Assembly: GCF_007859855.1 (NCBI RefSeq)
Contig: NZ_SJPK01000009.1
Span: 124,001 to 188,000 of the forward strand
Source of the DNA: Allorhodopirellula solitaria
GTDB taxonomy: Bacteria; Planctomycetota; Planctomycetia; Pirellulales; Pirellulaceae
Direction of reading: 5' to 3'
Length of the DNA: 64,000 bases
In this document: positions 22,291 to 31,120 of the stretch, in pieces
Position numbering within the stretch: the stretch's first letter is position 1
How the letters are laid out: every line of letters starts with the position of its first letter
The notes under the pieces: model-generated
The model's database searches: none
The model's input: the letters and a program-made list of their open reading frames with translations, nothing else
Told to the model about the DNA's origin: nothing
Position numbers and translations under genes: made by a program

Positions 22291-23874
22291 ATGCTCAACC
22301 GCACTCCGCTTCTGCTCGCACTCGCAGCCTCTCTTCACGCACCGACTAGCCTCTGGGCCGAGGCGACCGTTTCAGTCGGGCATCAATCCGAGCGGCGTGC
22401 CGACGCAAGATTCCAGATTCCCGAGATGGAATCACCCGTCCAAGGTGACGCGGGCGAAGAAGGAACATGGGCCGTGGTCTCCGGGACACCGGATCGAGCT
22501 GGCGGAGGATTGACCAAGCTCAACGATGGGCAGCTGCCCCGGTTATCGGACCAACCGAGCGAGAACTTTTTCTTTGCTCCCGCGACCGACGGTGGGCGAT
22601 TGCTGCTCGACCTAGAGCGATCGATCGAGCTCGCCGAAATTCGCAGCTACTCGTGGCACCCCAGCGAGCGGTCCCCCCAGGTCTACACGGTGTACGGCTG
22701 CGATCCGCCAGCCGAGGACCAACGCGAGCGGCAAATCGATAACGACGGCAGCTTCCAGCTTAAACCCGCTGCCGAGACAGACCCAGAGTCCTGTGGATGG
22801 ACCAAAATCGCCTCCATCAACACACGCGGCCCCAAAGTCGACCGACGGCTCCGCCCGTCGGATAATAGCAAAGTCGACCGACGGCTCCGCCCGTCGGAAA
22901 GAAACAATGCCGACCGACGGCTCCGCCCGTCGGAAAGAAACAATGTCGACCGACGGCTCCGCCCGTCGAGAGAAAACACAGCCTCCCAGCCGCTCCGCCC
23001 AGCCACTGTTGGTGGGCAGGTGGGCGTCAAAATCGCCAACAATGACGAAGATTCTCGAAGCCCTCTGGGTCGTTTTCGCTACCTGTTGTTCGAGATCCAA
23101 CCGGCTGAGCCCGGGGCCCGATTCTCCAACACGTTTTTCAGTGAGATCGACGTCTTGGAGAAGGGTGCCGCCGTCACTCCCGCCCACTCAATTGACGTCG
23201 AGGGAATCGCTACCTTCGAGATCGAAAGCGGCGAGTACGAGTTTGTCATGGATACATCTGATTGCTCAGACTTGACCCGCTGGGCGGAACAGGAATTGGC
23301 TCCTGTCGTACAGCAGTGGTACCCGAAAGTCGTCGAGCTATTGGCAAGCGACGGATACGAGGCACCGCAGAGCTTCCGCATCCACATCAGCTCGGCGATG
23401 GATGGCGTGGCAGCGACGAGCGGCACGAACGTAACCTGCTCAGCAGATTGGTACCGCCGTAATTTGCAGGGCGAAGCCAAGGGCGCCACCGTGCACGAAC
23501 TCGTCCACGTGGTCCAGCAGTATGGCAACGCGCGTCGGACCAACCCGCAGGCCAAGCGAACACCGGGCTGGGTCGTCGAAGGCATCGCCGACTACGTCCG
23601 CTGGCATTTGTACGAACCGGAATCAGTCGGTGGCGGTGTGGCTCGACGTCGGCCTTCGAGCCTGCGTTACGACGCCAGCTACCGGGACACGGCGGCGTTT
23701 CTGGCCTGGGTGATCGACGAGGGCAACCCAGACCTTCTCGCCCAGCTCAACGCGGCCGCTCGCACGGGAACCTATACCGACGCGTTCTGGAGGAAGACAA
23801 CCGGATCCACAGCCCAACAACTGTCCGACGCTTGGCATGCAGAGCTCGACCCGAAACCTGCCGCGCAGGATTGA
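22291..23874 (+). CDS. Secreted basic secretory protein (BSP)-family zinc peptidase with in-frame repeat insertion
   Basis: 527 residues from the ATG at 22291, which opens a signal peptide (LLLALAASLHAPTSLWA). The first ~230 residues look like a discoidin-type or carbohydrate-binding region (LLLDLERSIELAEIRSYSWH). The C-terminal ~200 match the BSP (PF04450) family. They contain the zinc motif HELVHVVQQYG and, downstream, TPGWVVEGIADYVRW, which together form a gluzincin-like site. Between the two lies a four-copy 12-residue repeat (VDRRLRPS...), encoded by the 36-bp palindromic array listed separately. The frame stays open across it, so the repeat is probably translated. Likely an exported metallopeptidase or glycan-bound protein. 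Confidence 0.85.
   Translation: MLNRTPLLLALAASLHAPTSLWAEATVSVGHQSERRADARFQIPEMESPVQGDAGEEGTWAVVSGTPDRAGGGLTKLNDGQLPRLSDQPSENFFFAPATDGGRLLLDLERSIELAEIRSYSWHPSERSPQVYTVYGCDPPAEDQRERQIDNDGSFQLKPAAETDPESCGWTKIASINTRGPKVDRRLRPSDNSKVDRRLRPSERNNADRRLRPSERNNVDRRLRPSRENTASQPLRPATVGGQVGVKIANNDEDSRSPLGRFRYLLFEIQPAEPGARFSNTFFSEIDVLEKGAAVTPAHSIDVEGIATFEIESGEYEFVMDTSDCSDLTRWAEQELAPVVQQWYPKVVELLASDGYEAPQSFRIHISSAMDGVAATSGTNVTCSADWYRRNLQGEAKGATVHELVHVVQQYGNARRTNPQAKRTPGWVVEGIADYVRWHLYEPESVGGGVARRRPSSLRYDASYRDTAAFLAWVIDEGNPDLLAQLNAAARTGTYTDAFWRKTTGSTAQQLSDAWHAELDPKPAAQD
22837..22968 (+). repeat. 36-bp tandem palindromic repeat, four copies, inside a CDS
   Basis: Copies begin at 22837, 22873, 22909 and 22945. 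Each has GTCGACCGACGGCTCCGCCC or a one-base variant, followed by an A-rich spacer. CGACGG and CCGTCG can pair as a 6-bp stem. The core is the same as in the array at 36250-36995, apart from one base. Confidence 0.9.
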
Positions 23875-24108
23875 TGGAGCGACAGGTGATTTGGGGTACA
23901 ATGCCGTCGCCTCTCCCTCGCAACACGCGTGACCTGCACGATACGGCTGAAATGGAAACGGAATCGCCCTCAACGGTTCCCGCACGCCCCCGTCGAACAG
24001 GCCCGCAAGCATGCCAGCGTCGGGCGATGCCGCGAAATCGGCATCGAATTGCCGGTAGATCAGTCGTACAGATCGCCCTCCTCCATTCCTTCTTTCATCA
24101 CATCGCCC

Positions 24109-25011
24109 ATGCTGCCATCGAATCTACCTTTTTCGGTTCTGCCTACTCGTTCCATCGCATCTGCCTGCGCGTTTTTGGCGTGCCTCTCATGCCTGCCTGC
24201 TCCGCTGAGGGCGCAGGACTCCGAGCCGGATGTAGAATCCGCTGCCGCGCCCGCCTACCCAATTGCGGTCGCAGTGGATGGGGACAATGTGTACACCGTT
24301 GACCTGGATCTGCCGGGCGTATGGAAGAGCAGCATCACGGGTGATGCCGAGCGAGAACTGTTTGTCGCTGGATCAAAACTGCTTCGCAAACCCATGAACC
24401 GTCCCCGCTGCATCGCCATGCATCCCGATGGCGGGATCCTCGTCGGTGACTCAGCCACCCGGGAGGTCTACCACATCGCGAAGGATGGCGGCGAACCGCA
24501 AGGCTTGAGCGGCGGCAAGATTGGGATCGCCATGACGCTGGCCGTCAGTGCCGATGGCGAGACCCTGTACGTGGGCGATGCTGAAAAACGGGCGACCCTG
24601 AAACTGCCCATCAGTGGCGGCGCCCCAGAACTGGTCGCTCGGGTCAACGCGAGAGGCCTCGCGTTCGACGAGGATGGCAATCTGTGGGCGGTCACTCCGG
24701 ATGATGCCGCCGTGGTCAAGATCGACGTGGGGACTGGAGACGTCGACAACGTGATCACAGGACGTCCCTTCCAGTACCCCAACGGCCTCGTCTGGGCAGG
24801 TGACGGGAATGGATATGTCACCGATGGCTACGGGCACGCAATCTGGAAGTTCACTGCCGAAGGCAAAACCGAAAAATGGCACGAAGGTGAACCGCTTGTC
24901 GGGCCGGTCGGGATCGCCATCGCTGACCAAAGCGTGTGGGTTGCAGATCCCAAGCAGAAACAGATTTACCAGTTCGACCGCGAGAGCAAGCAGGCCACGC
25001 CCAAGCTGTAA
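24109..25011 (+). CDS. Secreted NHL/SMP-30-like beta-propeller protein
   Basis: 300 residues from the ATG at 24109, which starts a signal peptide ending near LPAPLRAQD. The rest repeats a four-strand pattern typical of six-bladed propellers (AVAVDGDNVYTVDLDLPGVW, LAVSADGETLYVGDAEKRA, GLAFDEDGNLWAVTPDDAAV, IAIADQSVWVADPKQKQIYQ). No catalytic set of a known lactonase could be confirmed. It is a likely periplasmic binding or hydrolase-like propeller. The frame is open 180 bases further upstream but without a signal sequence. Confidence 0.8.
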   Translation: MLPSNLPFSVLPTRSIASACAFLACLSCLPAPLRAQDSEPDVESAAAPAYPIAVAVDGDNVYTVDLDLPGVWKSSITGDAERELFVAGSKLLRKPMNRPRCIAMHPDGGILVGDSATREVYHIAKDGGEPQGLSGGKIGIAMTLAVSADGETLYVGDAEKRATLKLPISGGAPELVARVNARGLAFDEDGNLWAVTPDDAAVVKIDVGTGDVDNVITGRPFQYPNGLVWAGDGNGYVTDGYGHAIWKFTAEGKTEKWHEGEPLVGPVGIAIADQSVWVADPKQKQIYQFDRESKQATPKL

Positions 25012-25174
25012 CGGGCTCAAGCGATAACGCGCCGATCACTCAGCGGAGCAGTCCACAGGCGTCATGAAGGAACGCAGGAACAATGGTTGTCCTCGTGGTC
25101 GAGGCCACGAGCTGTCGTTACCCACCGTCGCCCCGAGTAAACTCGCGGGCGAAACCGACGCGGGCCGCAGCAGA

Positions 25175-26521
25175 CTATTGACCTTTGTAGGCGCGATCGA
25201 CGTACTTGGTATCGACGCTGCCGCCGAGGAACGCCTCGTCCTTCAAGATCCACTGGTGGAACGGCACCGTCGTCGAGATGCCTTCAACTTGGAGCTCTTG
25301 AAGGGCACGGAGCATTGTTGCAATCGCCAGTTCTCGCGTGGGGCGGTGAACGATCAACTTTCCGATCATCGAATCGTAGTACGGCGGCACGCTATAGCCG
25401 GTCGTCACATGCGAATCGAACCGCACACCCAAACCGCCCGGGGCGAACATCGACGCGATCTTACCGGGGCAGGGCTGGAAGTTCTTGGTGGGATCCTCCG
25501 CGTTGATCCGGCATTCAATCGAGACACCGTTGCACTGCAATTCGTCCTGACGAAACGAGAGAGGTTCGCCGGCGGCCACGCGGATTTGTTCCTGGATCAG
25601 ATCCACGCCAGTGATCATTTCCGAGACGGGATGTTCGACTTGGATCCGCGCGTTGACTTCGATGAAGTAGAAATTGTAATCCTTGTCAACGATGAACTCG
25701 ACGGTGCCCGCACCGGAGTAATCCGCTCCGGCGATCATGCGTACCGCGGCATCGCAGATGGCCTCGCGGCGATCCTGCGGCAAATCGGGGCTGGGGGCCT
25801 CCTCGACGAGTTTCTGGTGCCGCCGCTGAACGCTGCAATCGCGTTCGAAGAGATGGCACACGTTGCCGTGCGTATCGGCAATCACCTGGACCTCGATGTG
25901 GCGCGGGTTCTCGACAAACTTTTCCAGATAGACGCCACCATTGCCGAAGGCCGCGATGGCTTCATTGCGGGCCGCTTCAAGCTGGCTGACGAGGACGTCC
26001 TCGGTCTCGGCGACACGCATCCCTTTACCACCACCACCCGCGGTGGCTTTAATCAGGACTGGGAAGCCGATTTCATGAGCAACTGCGGCTGCCCGACTAA
26101 AATCGTTGATCAGCCCATCGCTGCCCGGCACAACGGGCACGTCTTGGGCGACCGCCATGCTGCGAGCCGTGTTCTTATCGCCGAGCTTTTCCATGGCGCT
26201 AGGCGAAGGGCCAATGAATTCAAAGCCACTGCTGCGGCACATCTCATTGAATTGGGCATTCTCCGCTAAGAACCCGTACCCCGGATGAATCGCGTCTGCG
26301 CCAGAAACTTCGGCGGCGGCGATGATGCGATCGGTCTTCAGATAGCTGTCGGCGCTGCGAGCGGTGCCGACGCAGATCGCCCGATCGGCCAATTTCACGT
26401 GCATGGATTCCGCATCGGCCTGGCTATAGACCGCCACCGATTCAATCCCCATTTCACGACAGGCGCGGATGATGCGCAGTGCGATTTCGCCGCGATTGGC
26501 GATCAAGATTCGTTGAAACAT
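25175..26521 (-). CDS. accC: Acetyl-CoA carboxylase, biotin carboxylase subunit
   Basis: ATP-dependent carboxylation of biotin on BCCP, the first step of fatty acid synthesis. 448 residues. The N-terminus [20 protein letters not shown] is diagnostic. The ATP-grasp glycine loop is [14 protein letters not shown], with later catalytic residues in [20 protein letters not shown]. It is the last gene of pepQ-accB-accC, 3 bases after accB. Confidence 0.97.
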   Translation of the reverse strand: MFQRILIANRGEIALRIIRACREMGIESVAVYSQADAESMHVKLADRAICVGTARSADSYLKTDRIIAAAEVSGADAIHPGYGFLAENAQFNEMCRSSGFEFIGPSPSAMEKLGDKNTARSMAVAQDVPVVPGSDGLINDFSRAAAVAHEIGFPVLIKATAGGGGKGMRVAETEDVLVSQLEAARNEAIAAFGNGGVYLEKFVENPRHIEVQVIADTHGNVCHLFERDCSVQRRHQKLVEEAPSPDLPQDRREAICDAAVRMIAGADYSGAGTVEFIVDKDYNFYFIEVNARIQVEHPVSEMITGVDLIQEQIRVAAGEPLSFRQDELQCNGVSIECRINAEDPTKNFQPCPGKIASMFAPGGLGVRFDSHVTTGYSVPPYYDSMIGKLIVHRPTRELAIATMLRALQELQVEGISTTVPFHQWILKDEAFLGGSVDTKYVDRAYKGQ

Positions 26522-26524
26522 CGC

Positions 26525-27118
26525 TCAGCTACCGGTTTGGATGCGGAAGAGGGGCTTGTTGAAGTCGACCGGCTCCTGGTCGCCAACGAGGATCTCGACG
26601 ATCTTGCCACTGCATTCGGCGGGAATTTCGTTGAACACCTTCATCGCCTCGACGATGCACACGACCGTATCGTCGCTGACCTGATCGCCTACTTTGACAA
26701 ACGGCGGTGCTTCTGGGTTCGCTCGCGAGTAGAACGTCCCCACCATGGGTGAATTGATGGTGATCGTGCCAGCCGTAGACGCCGCGTCGCCCGCTCCCGA
26801 GGAGGCGTTCGACGCAGGTGCAGCCGCCGCTGGTACAGGTGCCGGGGGGGCCGCTGCCGCGGCGGCCGGTGGTGCGTACCCAGGCGGGAGGGCTGCTGCG
26901 ACGGGAGCACCGCCACGGGTCAGCCGAATGCGATCATCGGACTGCTGCAAATCCACCTCGTTGAGCTCGTGCTGCTCCATCAGCTCCACGATCTGGCGGA
27001 TGCGGTCAATGTCAAAAACATCGCTCGATCCAGAACCCGAGCGGGATCGGGTTCCCGTGGTTGATTTCGAGCCAGTGCTCTTGGAGGTGGAGCCACGTTT
27101 GGGCGAATCAGCAGTCAT
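26525..27118 (-). CDS. accB: Biotin carboxyl carrier protein of acetyl-CoA carboxylase
   Basis: 197 residues. The C-terminal biotinyl domain carries the biotin Lys in IVEAMKVFNEI and begins INSPMVGTFY. An Ala/Pro-rich linker (residues ~75-110) joins it to an N-terminal helical segment, IRQIVELMEQHELNEVDL. The very N-terminus is a Ser/Thr/Gly-rich extension of about 30 residues. It lies between the M24 peptidase and accC on the same strand. Confidence 0.96.
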   Translation of the reverse strand: MTADSPKRGSTSKSTGSKSTTGTRSRSGSGSSDVFDIDRIRQIVELMEQHELNEVDLQQSDDRIRLTRGGAPVAAALPPGYAPPAAAAAAPPAPVPAAAAPASNASSGAGDAASTAGTITINSPMVGTFYSRANPEAPPFVKVGDQVSDDTVVCIVEAMKVFNEIPAECSGKIVEILVGDQEPVDFNKPLFRIQTGS

Positions 27119-27179
27119 GCGAAAGGCCTGAGTTACTAAACAAAGGAGCGGGGTGCGTGTGGGGATTCAGATCGATGTT

Positions 27180-28280
27180 TTACATTACCAGCGGGCAATC
27201 ATCGAGGCCCTTGGGCAAGTCACTGAGCAATTCGCAGCCCGCATCGGTGACCAACAAGTCATCTTCGATACGGATTCCAAATTCACCCTCGAAATAGACA
27301 CCTGGTTCCACGGTCAGCACCATGCCGCTGCGAAGCGTCTGGGTTGCCGATGGTCCCATGCGTGGATCCTCGTGAATTTCCAGCCCAAAGCCGTGCCCGA
27401 GGCCGTGGGTGAAGGCTTCGGCGAATCCGTGTTTGGCCAACACCGCGCGGGCTGCCGCGTCCACCGCCGAAGCTTCAACACCGTCGCGAATGGTCGCAAT
27501 CGCCGCGAGTTGAGCCTCTAAAACCGCCTCGTAAGCAGCTTCATACCGGGCCGAATTAGCCGATTTCGTCCCCGGCCGGTGCAGCGTACGCGTCAGATCG
27601 CTGCAGTACCCGTCGACCCTCGCGCCCCAATCGATCAACAGCGTGCGGCACTCGCCCAGTGGCATGTCGCCGGGGCGATAGTGCGGCAGGGCACCGCTCG
27701 GTTCGGCGCCGACGATGGGGTGAAAGGATACGCCTTCGGCCCCCAGATGCCGCACCGCAGCCTCGATCTCATAGTAAATATCTTCTTCGGTTTTGGTCGC
27801 TTTGAAGTCCGAGATCACGGTGAGGAACGCCTGCTGAGCAACGGCAACGGCTTGCCGAATCGTCGCGATTTCTGTGGAATCCTTGATCGCCCGGAGGTCT
27901 TCCACGAGGCCACTCGTTTCGACCCACGTCATCTCGGGGAGCTGTTCCTGGAGGTCACGCAAAGTCGCGATCGACATATGAGCCGATTCCACGCCGACCC
28001 GGCGAAGGCTCTGCCCGCCGGCCACCTCGGCGTACAACTCGACCATTTTCTGACTCGGTGGGCGGATCGCGGCCGGGAGGTTGGGGCACTCCTGGGCGAG
28101 CTGAACGCGGTATCGCCCATCGGAGAGAATCGTCGCCGAAGCATCCGGTCGTACCAGCAACCACGAGCTATCGCCGGTAAACCCACTGAGATAGCGGACG
28201 TTCGTCTCATCGATAATCAACAGAGCATCGATGTCGAAGTCGGACAGTGAGGCAGCCAGGCGTGATATGCGATCAGTCAT
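27180..28280 (-). CDS. M24-family aminopeptidase (Xaa-Pro type)
   Basis: 366 residues with an N-terminal creatinase-like domain and a pita-bread catalytic domain. The metal ligands are visible: Asp in LLIDWGARVDGYCSDLTRT (two Asp), His in HGLGHGFGLEIHEDPR, Glu in LTVEPGVYFEGEFG and Glu in IRIEDDLLVT. It would remove N-terminal residues next to proline. Its position just upstream of accB (61 bases) suggests cotranscription. Confidence 0.93.
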   Translation of the reverse strand: MTDRISRLAASLSDFDIDALLIIDETNVRYLSGFTGDSSWLLVRPDASATILSDGRYRVQLAQECPNLPAAIRPPSQKMVELYAEVAGGQSLRRVGVESAHMSIATLRDLQEQLPEMTWVETSGLVEDLRAIKDSTEIATIRQAVAVAQQAFLTVISDFKATKTEEDIYYEIEAAVRHLGAEGVSFHPIVGAEPSGALPHYRPGDMPLGECRTLLIDWGARVDGYCSDLTRTLHRPGTKSANSARYEAAYEAVLEAQLAAIATIRDGVEASAVDAAARAVLAKHGFAEAFTHGLGHGFGLEIHEDPRMGPSATQTLRSGMVLTVEPGVYFEGEFGIRIEDDLLVTDAGCELLSDLPKGLDDCPLVM

Positions 28281-28642
28281 TGGTTGAGCGATGAGGTGAT
28301 AGCTACTAGCGGCTAGCTACTAGCGAATAGCTGCTAGCTCGGTAGGACGGGAAGGTGTTGGGTGATGGGCACGGGGTCGCCGAACGGGGACAACCGAGCC
28401 AATAGACTAACCTGCTTTGTAACCCAATGCCTCCTGCGCGGGAACGGCTGGGCCAAAAGGCTAAAAGCTAGCAGCTGAGCACATCGGGAGAAATGATTCC
28501 GCACATCTTTGGTGAGCCGACGGCCGTAAGACCCCAGGTACCCCGCCCACCCGGTCGCCTACGCGTCTCGGCTCAATAGAACGACAGCTCGTAGCGTCGT
28601 CGGCTCATTCCACCGAAAAACTTCACCCGACCTGCTTAGGAC
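28281..28642. other. Non-coding stretch with short local repeats
   Basis: No gene. Bases 28299-28339 hold several overlapping copies of GCTAGC/CTACTAGC-like units. The 63-bp inverted-ended repeat at 28513-28575 is listed separately. This stretch lies upstream of the M24 peptidase gene and may hold its promoter, but no clear -35/-10 pair was found. Confidence 0.4.
28513..28575. repeat. 63-bp dispersed repeat with inverted ends
   Basis: The ends are TGAGCCGACG and, inverted, TGAGCCGAGAC. Sixteen bases at its right edge (28561-28576) match 5797-5812 exactly in the opposite orientation, and the similarity continues loosely to about 5855. This fits a small dispersed palindromic element rather than a gene. 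Confidence 0.55.
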
Positions 28643-28690
28643 AAAAAAAAACGCCACGGACGCGAGCGGGCAAGCGTCAGTGGCGTTTTT
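28643..28690 (-). terminator. Strong intrinsic terminator of the HTH-receiver gene
   Basis: A 14-bp stem with one mismatch (28650-28663 with 28674-28687) and a 10-base loop. On the minus strand it is followed by nine T. On the plus strand it is followed by five T, so it may work both ways. It lies 26 bases beyond the stop of the gene ending at 28716. Confidence 0.9.
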
Positions 28691-28715
28691 GAGCGAGGCG
28701 ATGAATCGGCCGGTC

Positions 28716-29288
28716 TTAAACCAGCTCTTTCTTCGTACCGACGAGGGTTCGCAAGCGTTCGGCGAGCAGGTGCGCGTCGAAGGGCTTCTTGAACGTTTCG
28801 TTGATACTGCTGCGATCGAAACTCATCGGTTGGCCGTCGTCAGGCAGCAACGCGATCAGCACGATGTCGGTGAAGTCGATGTTCTTCCGCAGATTCTGGC
28901 AGATCTGAACCGCTTCGATCTTACCGATCGAGAAGTCCACGATGATGCAGTCTGGGTTGAAACTCTCAGCTTGAATCCCAGCTTCGAAACCGCTGGCCGC
29001 GACTGCGACTTTGAACGATTTCTCAGGGGGTAGCTCGCGCTTCAGGTTTTCGATCAGCACCTGATCCTGGGCGACGATCAGGCATTTCGCCATCGCTTCG
29101 TCTTCCAGATCGCCCAGCGGCATGCCGTGCTCTTTCAGGAATTTGATCAGATATTCTCGCGGAATCCGTCGATCTTGCGATCCAGGAATCCGGTAGCCTT
29201 TTAACCGCCCCGAGTCGAACCATTTGCTAACGGTTCTCGGGGCAACTTTACAGATCTTGGCGACCTGACCAGTTGTGAAGACCTTCAT
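28716..29288 (-). CDS. Excisionase-type HTH protein with C-terminal receiver-like domain
   Basis: 190 residues. Residues 1-55 are a MerR/excisionase-like HTH (TTGQVAKICKVAPRTVSKWF, then RRIPREYLIKFL). Residues ~67-185 resemble a response-regulator receiver. The phosphoacceptor Asp is kept (Asp118 in IIVDFSIG) and so is the switch Lys (Lys168 in FKKPF). The acidic pair at the start is reduced to AQD and the usual Thr/Ser site reads IALLPDD, so phosphorylation may be weak or absent. DNA-binding first and receiver last is the reverse of most regulators. The gene is monocistronic, with its own terminator and an inverted repeat upstream. Confidence 0.88.
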   Translation of the reverse strand: MKVFTTGQVAKICKVAPRTVSKWFDSGRLKGYRIPGSQDRRIPREYLIKFLKEHGMPLGDLEDEAMAKCLIVAQDQVLIENLKRELPPEKSFKVAVAASGFEAGIQAESFNPDCIIVDFSIGKIEAVQICQNLRKNIDFTDIVLIALLPDDGQPMSFDRSSINETFKKPFDAHLLAERLRTLVGTKKELV

Positions 29289-29327
29289 TCTAGGTGCTCC
29301 AAACGCCTCGTTGATTCATCCCTTGAA

Positions 29328-29352
29328 AACATGGTGCGTCGGTAACCATGTT
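29328..29352. promoter_or_regulatory. Inverted repeat upstream of the HTH-receiver gene, possible operator
   Basis: AACATGGT and ACCATGTT form a perfect 8-base inverted repeat separated by nine bases, 40-64 bases upstream of the start codon at 29288. The position suits a binding site for autoregulation by the excisionase-type HTH, but there is no direct evidence for binding. Confidence 0.4.
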
Positions 29353-30126
29353 CTCGATGGCCCGTGGTCGTTCGTCCAATCGTTTGTCAGTGAAACAAGC
29401 GTTTGCGGTGGGTCGCAATCGGTTTACACCAAACGATCTTCAAAACGCTGGGTCTGGGCCAGCCGGCTCGCATCCTGCTGAACGCTTTGCCGAAGTGGGA
29501 TCCTCGCTGTTGATAAATGTAAATATGAGGTTGCTCATCCACGCGGGTACGTGAACGATCGGGGGAAAAAATAGATGCCGCGTTTCGCCATTTCGCTTCC
29601 AACTCGTTCTCGATCCAATCTCAGCCGCTCGGCATGCCCGTCTGGTGGCGTGCTGGCGGTCGAAATCACTGTCTCGAATCCGAATTCAACGAAGTAAAAT
29701 CGCTCATCGACCGTGCTCTGGTTCTCCACGCCGATCACCGCACTGACTGACCGAAGTCGCAGAGACGTTGACTGACGTGGAGTCACGCAAACACGTTTCC
29801 CAGAATTCCCCCCTGGGTGTCCGTCGACCTTCACCGTCGCCTTCGATACTCTACCGGAGCAGAAAACCGAAGGAAAAGGGAAAGTGTCCTTCCAAGGCTT
29901 AGTGTCGAGCAAAACCGGGGTAACTCTTTAATGTGATTCATCACGAATAATCACTATCAGCCGATCGAGCCGCCAACTGACGTGAATTGCGAGTCAAGAT
30001 CATTCGGCTTCACGGAAACTTTTTTTCCTCGTACCGTTACGACGTGCTCAATCGGACAACGGTTCCCCAGCCACACTGTCGCAATCGGTAGTATTTACCC
30101 ACTTTTTCCGAGAAAGGATGGATTCC
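29353..30126. other. Long non-coding stretch upstream of moaC
   Basis: About 770 bases, more AT-rich than the flanking genes. A 125-codon frame on the minus strand (29535-29912) begins with TTG and has no recognisable domain; it is not called. The part before moaC may hold its promoter. No molybdenum-cofactor riboswitch could be recognised by eye. Confidence 0.4.
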
Positions 30127-30642
30127 ATGAGTCGATCGGACCCGCCGGGCTCGACCCATTTCAATCATGCCGGCCAAGCACATATGGTGGATGTCACCGG
30201 CAAACCCGTCACCTCGCGAGTGGCGGTGGCGTCGTCCACGGTTCGCATGAACCCCGCCGCCGCCGCTGCGATTCGAGCCGGGTCGAGCCGCAAGGGCGAT
30301 GTGCTCGGTGTTGCTCGCCTGGCCGCGATCAGTGCCACCAAGTGGACGTCGACCCTGATCCCGCTCTGTCACGCGATCCCCGTCGAAGGCGTCGAGGTGC
30401 AGTTCACATGGTTGTCCCACGGCGACCCCACCTCTCCCGCCTCCCCAGAAACGCTGCAGTGCGAGGTGACGGTGCGGACCACGTCCAGAACCGGCGTGGA
30501 GATGGAAGCGCTCACCGCCGCCTCGGTCGCTGCCCTGACGGTCTACGACATGCTCAAGAGCGTTGACCGTGCGATGGAAATCACCGCCACCCGCTTGGAA
30601 TCCAAGTCTGGAGGGAAATCAGGCGACTTCTCCAGAGCGTAG
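30127..30642 (+). CDS. moaC: Cyclic pyranopterin monophosphate synthase MoaC
   Basis: Works with MoaA in the first step of molybdenum cofactor synthesis. 171 residues from the ATG at 30127, preceded by AGAAAGGA at good spacing; an ATG at 30118 is in frame but too close to that site. Motifs are HMVDVTGKPVTSRVAVA near the start, IPLCHAIPVEGVEV (substrate-site Cys-His) and LTVYDMLKSVDRAM near the end. The last ~12 residues (SGGKSGDFSRA) are encoded by a dispersed repeat that recurs at 36062-36094, so the original C-terminus may have been altered. moaA, moaD and moaE lie about 15 kb away. Confidence 0.95.
   Translation: MSRSDPPGSTHFNHAGQAHMVDVTGKPVTSRVAVASSTVRMNPAAAAAIRAGSSRKGDVLGVARLAAISATKWTSTLIPLCHAIPVEGVEVQFTWLSHGDPTSPASPETLQCEVTVRTTSRTGVEMEALTAASVAALTVYDMLKSVDRAMEITATRLESKSGGKSGDFSRA
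30605..30637. repeat. 33-bp repeat forming the 3' end of moaC
   Basis: The core GGAGGGAAATCAGG.GACTT.TCCAGAG (dots mark variable bases) is imperfectly palindromic (CTGGAG/CTCCAG). It recurs at 36062-36094 with two base differences in the core. It is in frame with moaC here and intergenic in the second copy. Confidence 0.75.
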
Positions 30643-30675
30643 TCGGAGCTTCGCACTCTGGAAGGAACGAAAAAC

Positions 30676-30993
30676 GGTTCATCCGACGGAAGCGTGCGCA
30701 GAGCACAGCGGAAGGTTTTTTGAGACATGGCTCTCGTATCCAATGATCGTTCAAAAATGCGTCCCTGACGAACAAACGCTCGCCAGGGACCGACAACACC
30801 ATGGGCGTACCGCTTTTGCAGGGAAACGCTGGCGACCGAGATATCCCTTGCCAAGCCAGCACCTCTGCAGGGCTCGGCTCCGTTTCTCCCGGCAGTGCCA
30901 GTCTAACATTGATAATCACATCCCACAAATAAATCCTTGGATACCGGAGCCATGCCTTGAAAACCTCGGGCCCACGCTTCCGTCGGATCAGCC
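30676..30993 (+). mobile_element. 318-bp MITE-like element, copy A
   Basis: A non-coding element with terminal inverted repeats of about 24 bp, nearly identical (left end GGTTCATCCGACGGAAGCGT; the right end reads the same on the other strand with one or two changes). Weaker symmetry continues inward for another ~25 bp. A second full copy of equal length lies inverted at 48586-48903, differing at only a small number of positions by eye. A truncated copy lies at 40681-40803. No transposase is present, so any movement would need help from elsewhere. Confidence 0.75.
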
Positions 30994-31120
30994 CGAAAAA
31001 CTTCGATTCAGAACAGGTCTGAATAACGGCTGATAAAAACCCGTCACCGCGTTGGCCAACGGGGCGAAAATCGTCGGCCTTCTATCCCAGACATCTCGGT
31101 TGGGAAAAACGTGAGATGGA

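Noticed and set aside
29535-29912. 125-codon minus-strand frame upstream of moaC
   Set aside because: It starts with TTG, has no recognisable domain and no ribosome site; coding status cannot be supported.
30543-30854. Small frames inside the MITE-like element (also 48725-48988)
   Set aside because: They recur only because the element recurs; they start and stop at different points in the copies and cross the terminal repeats.
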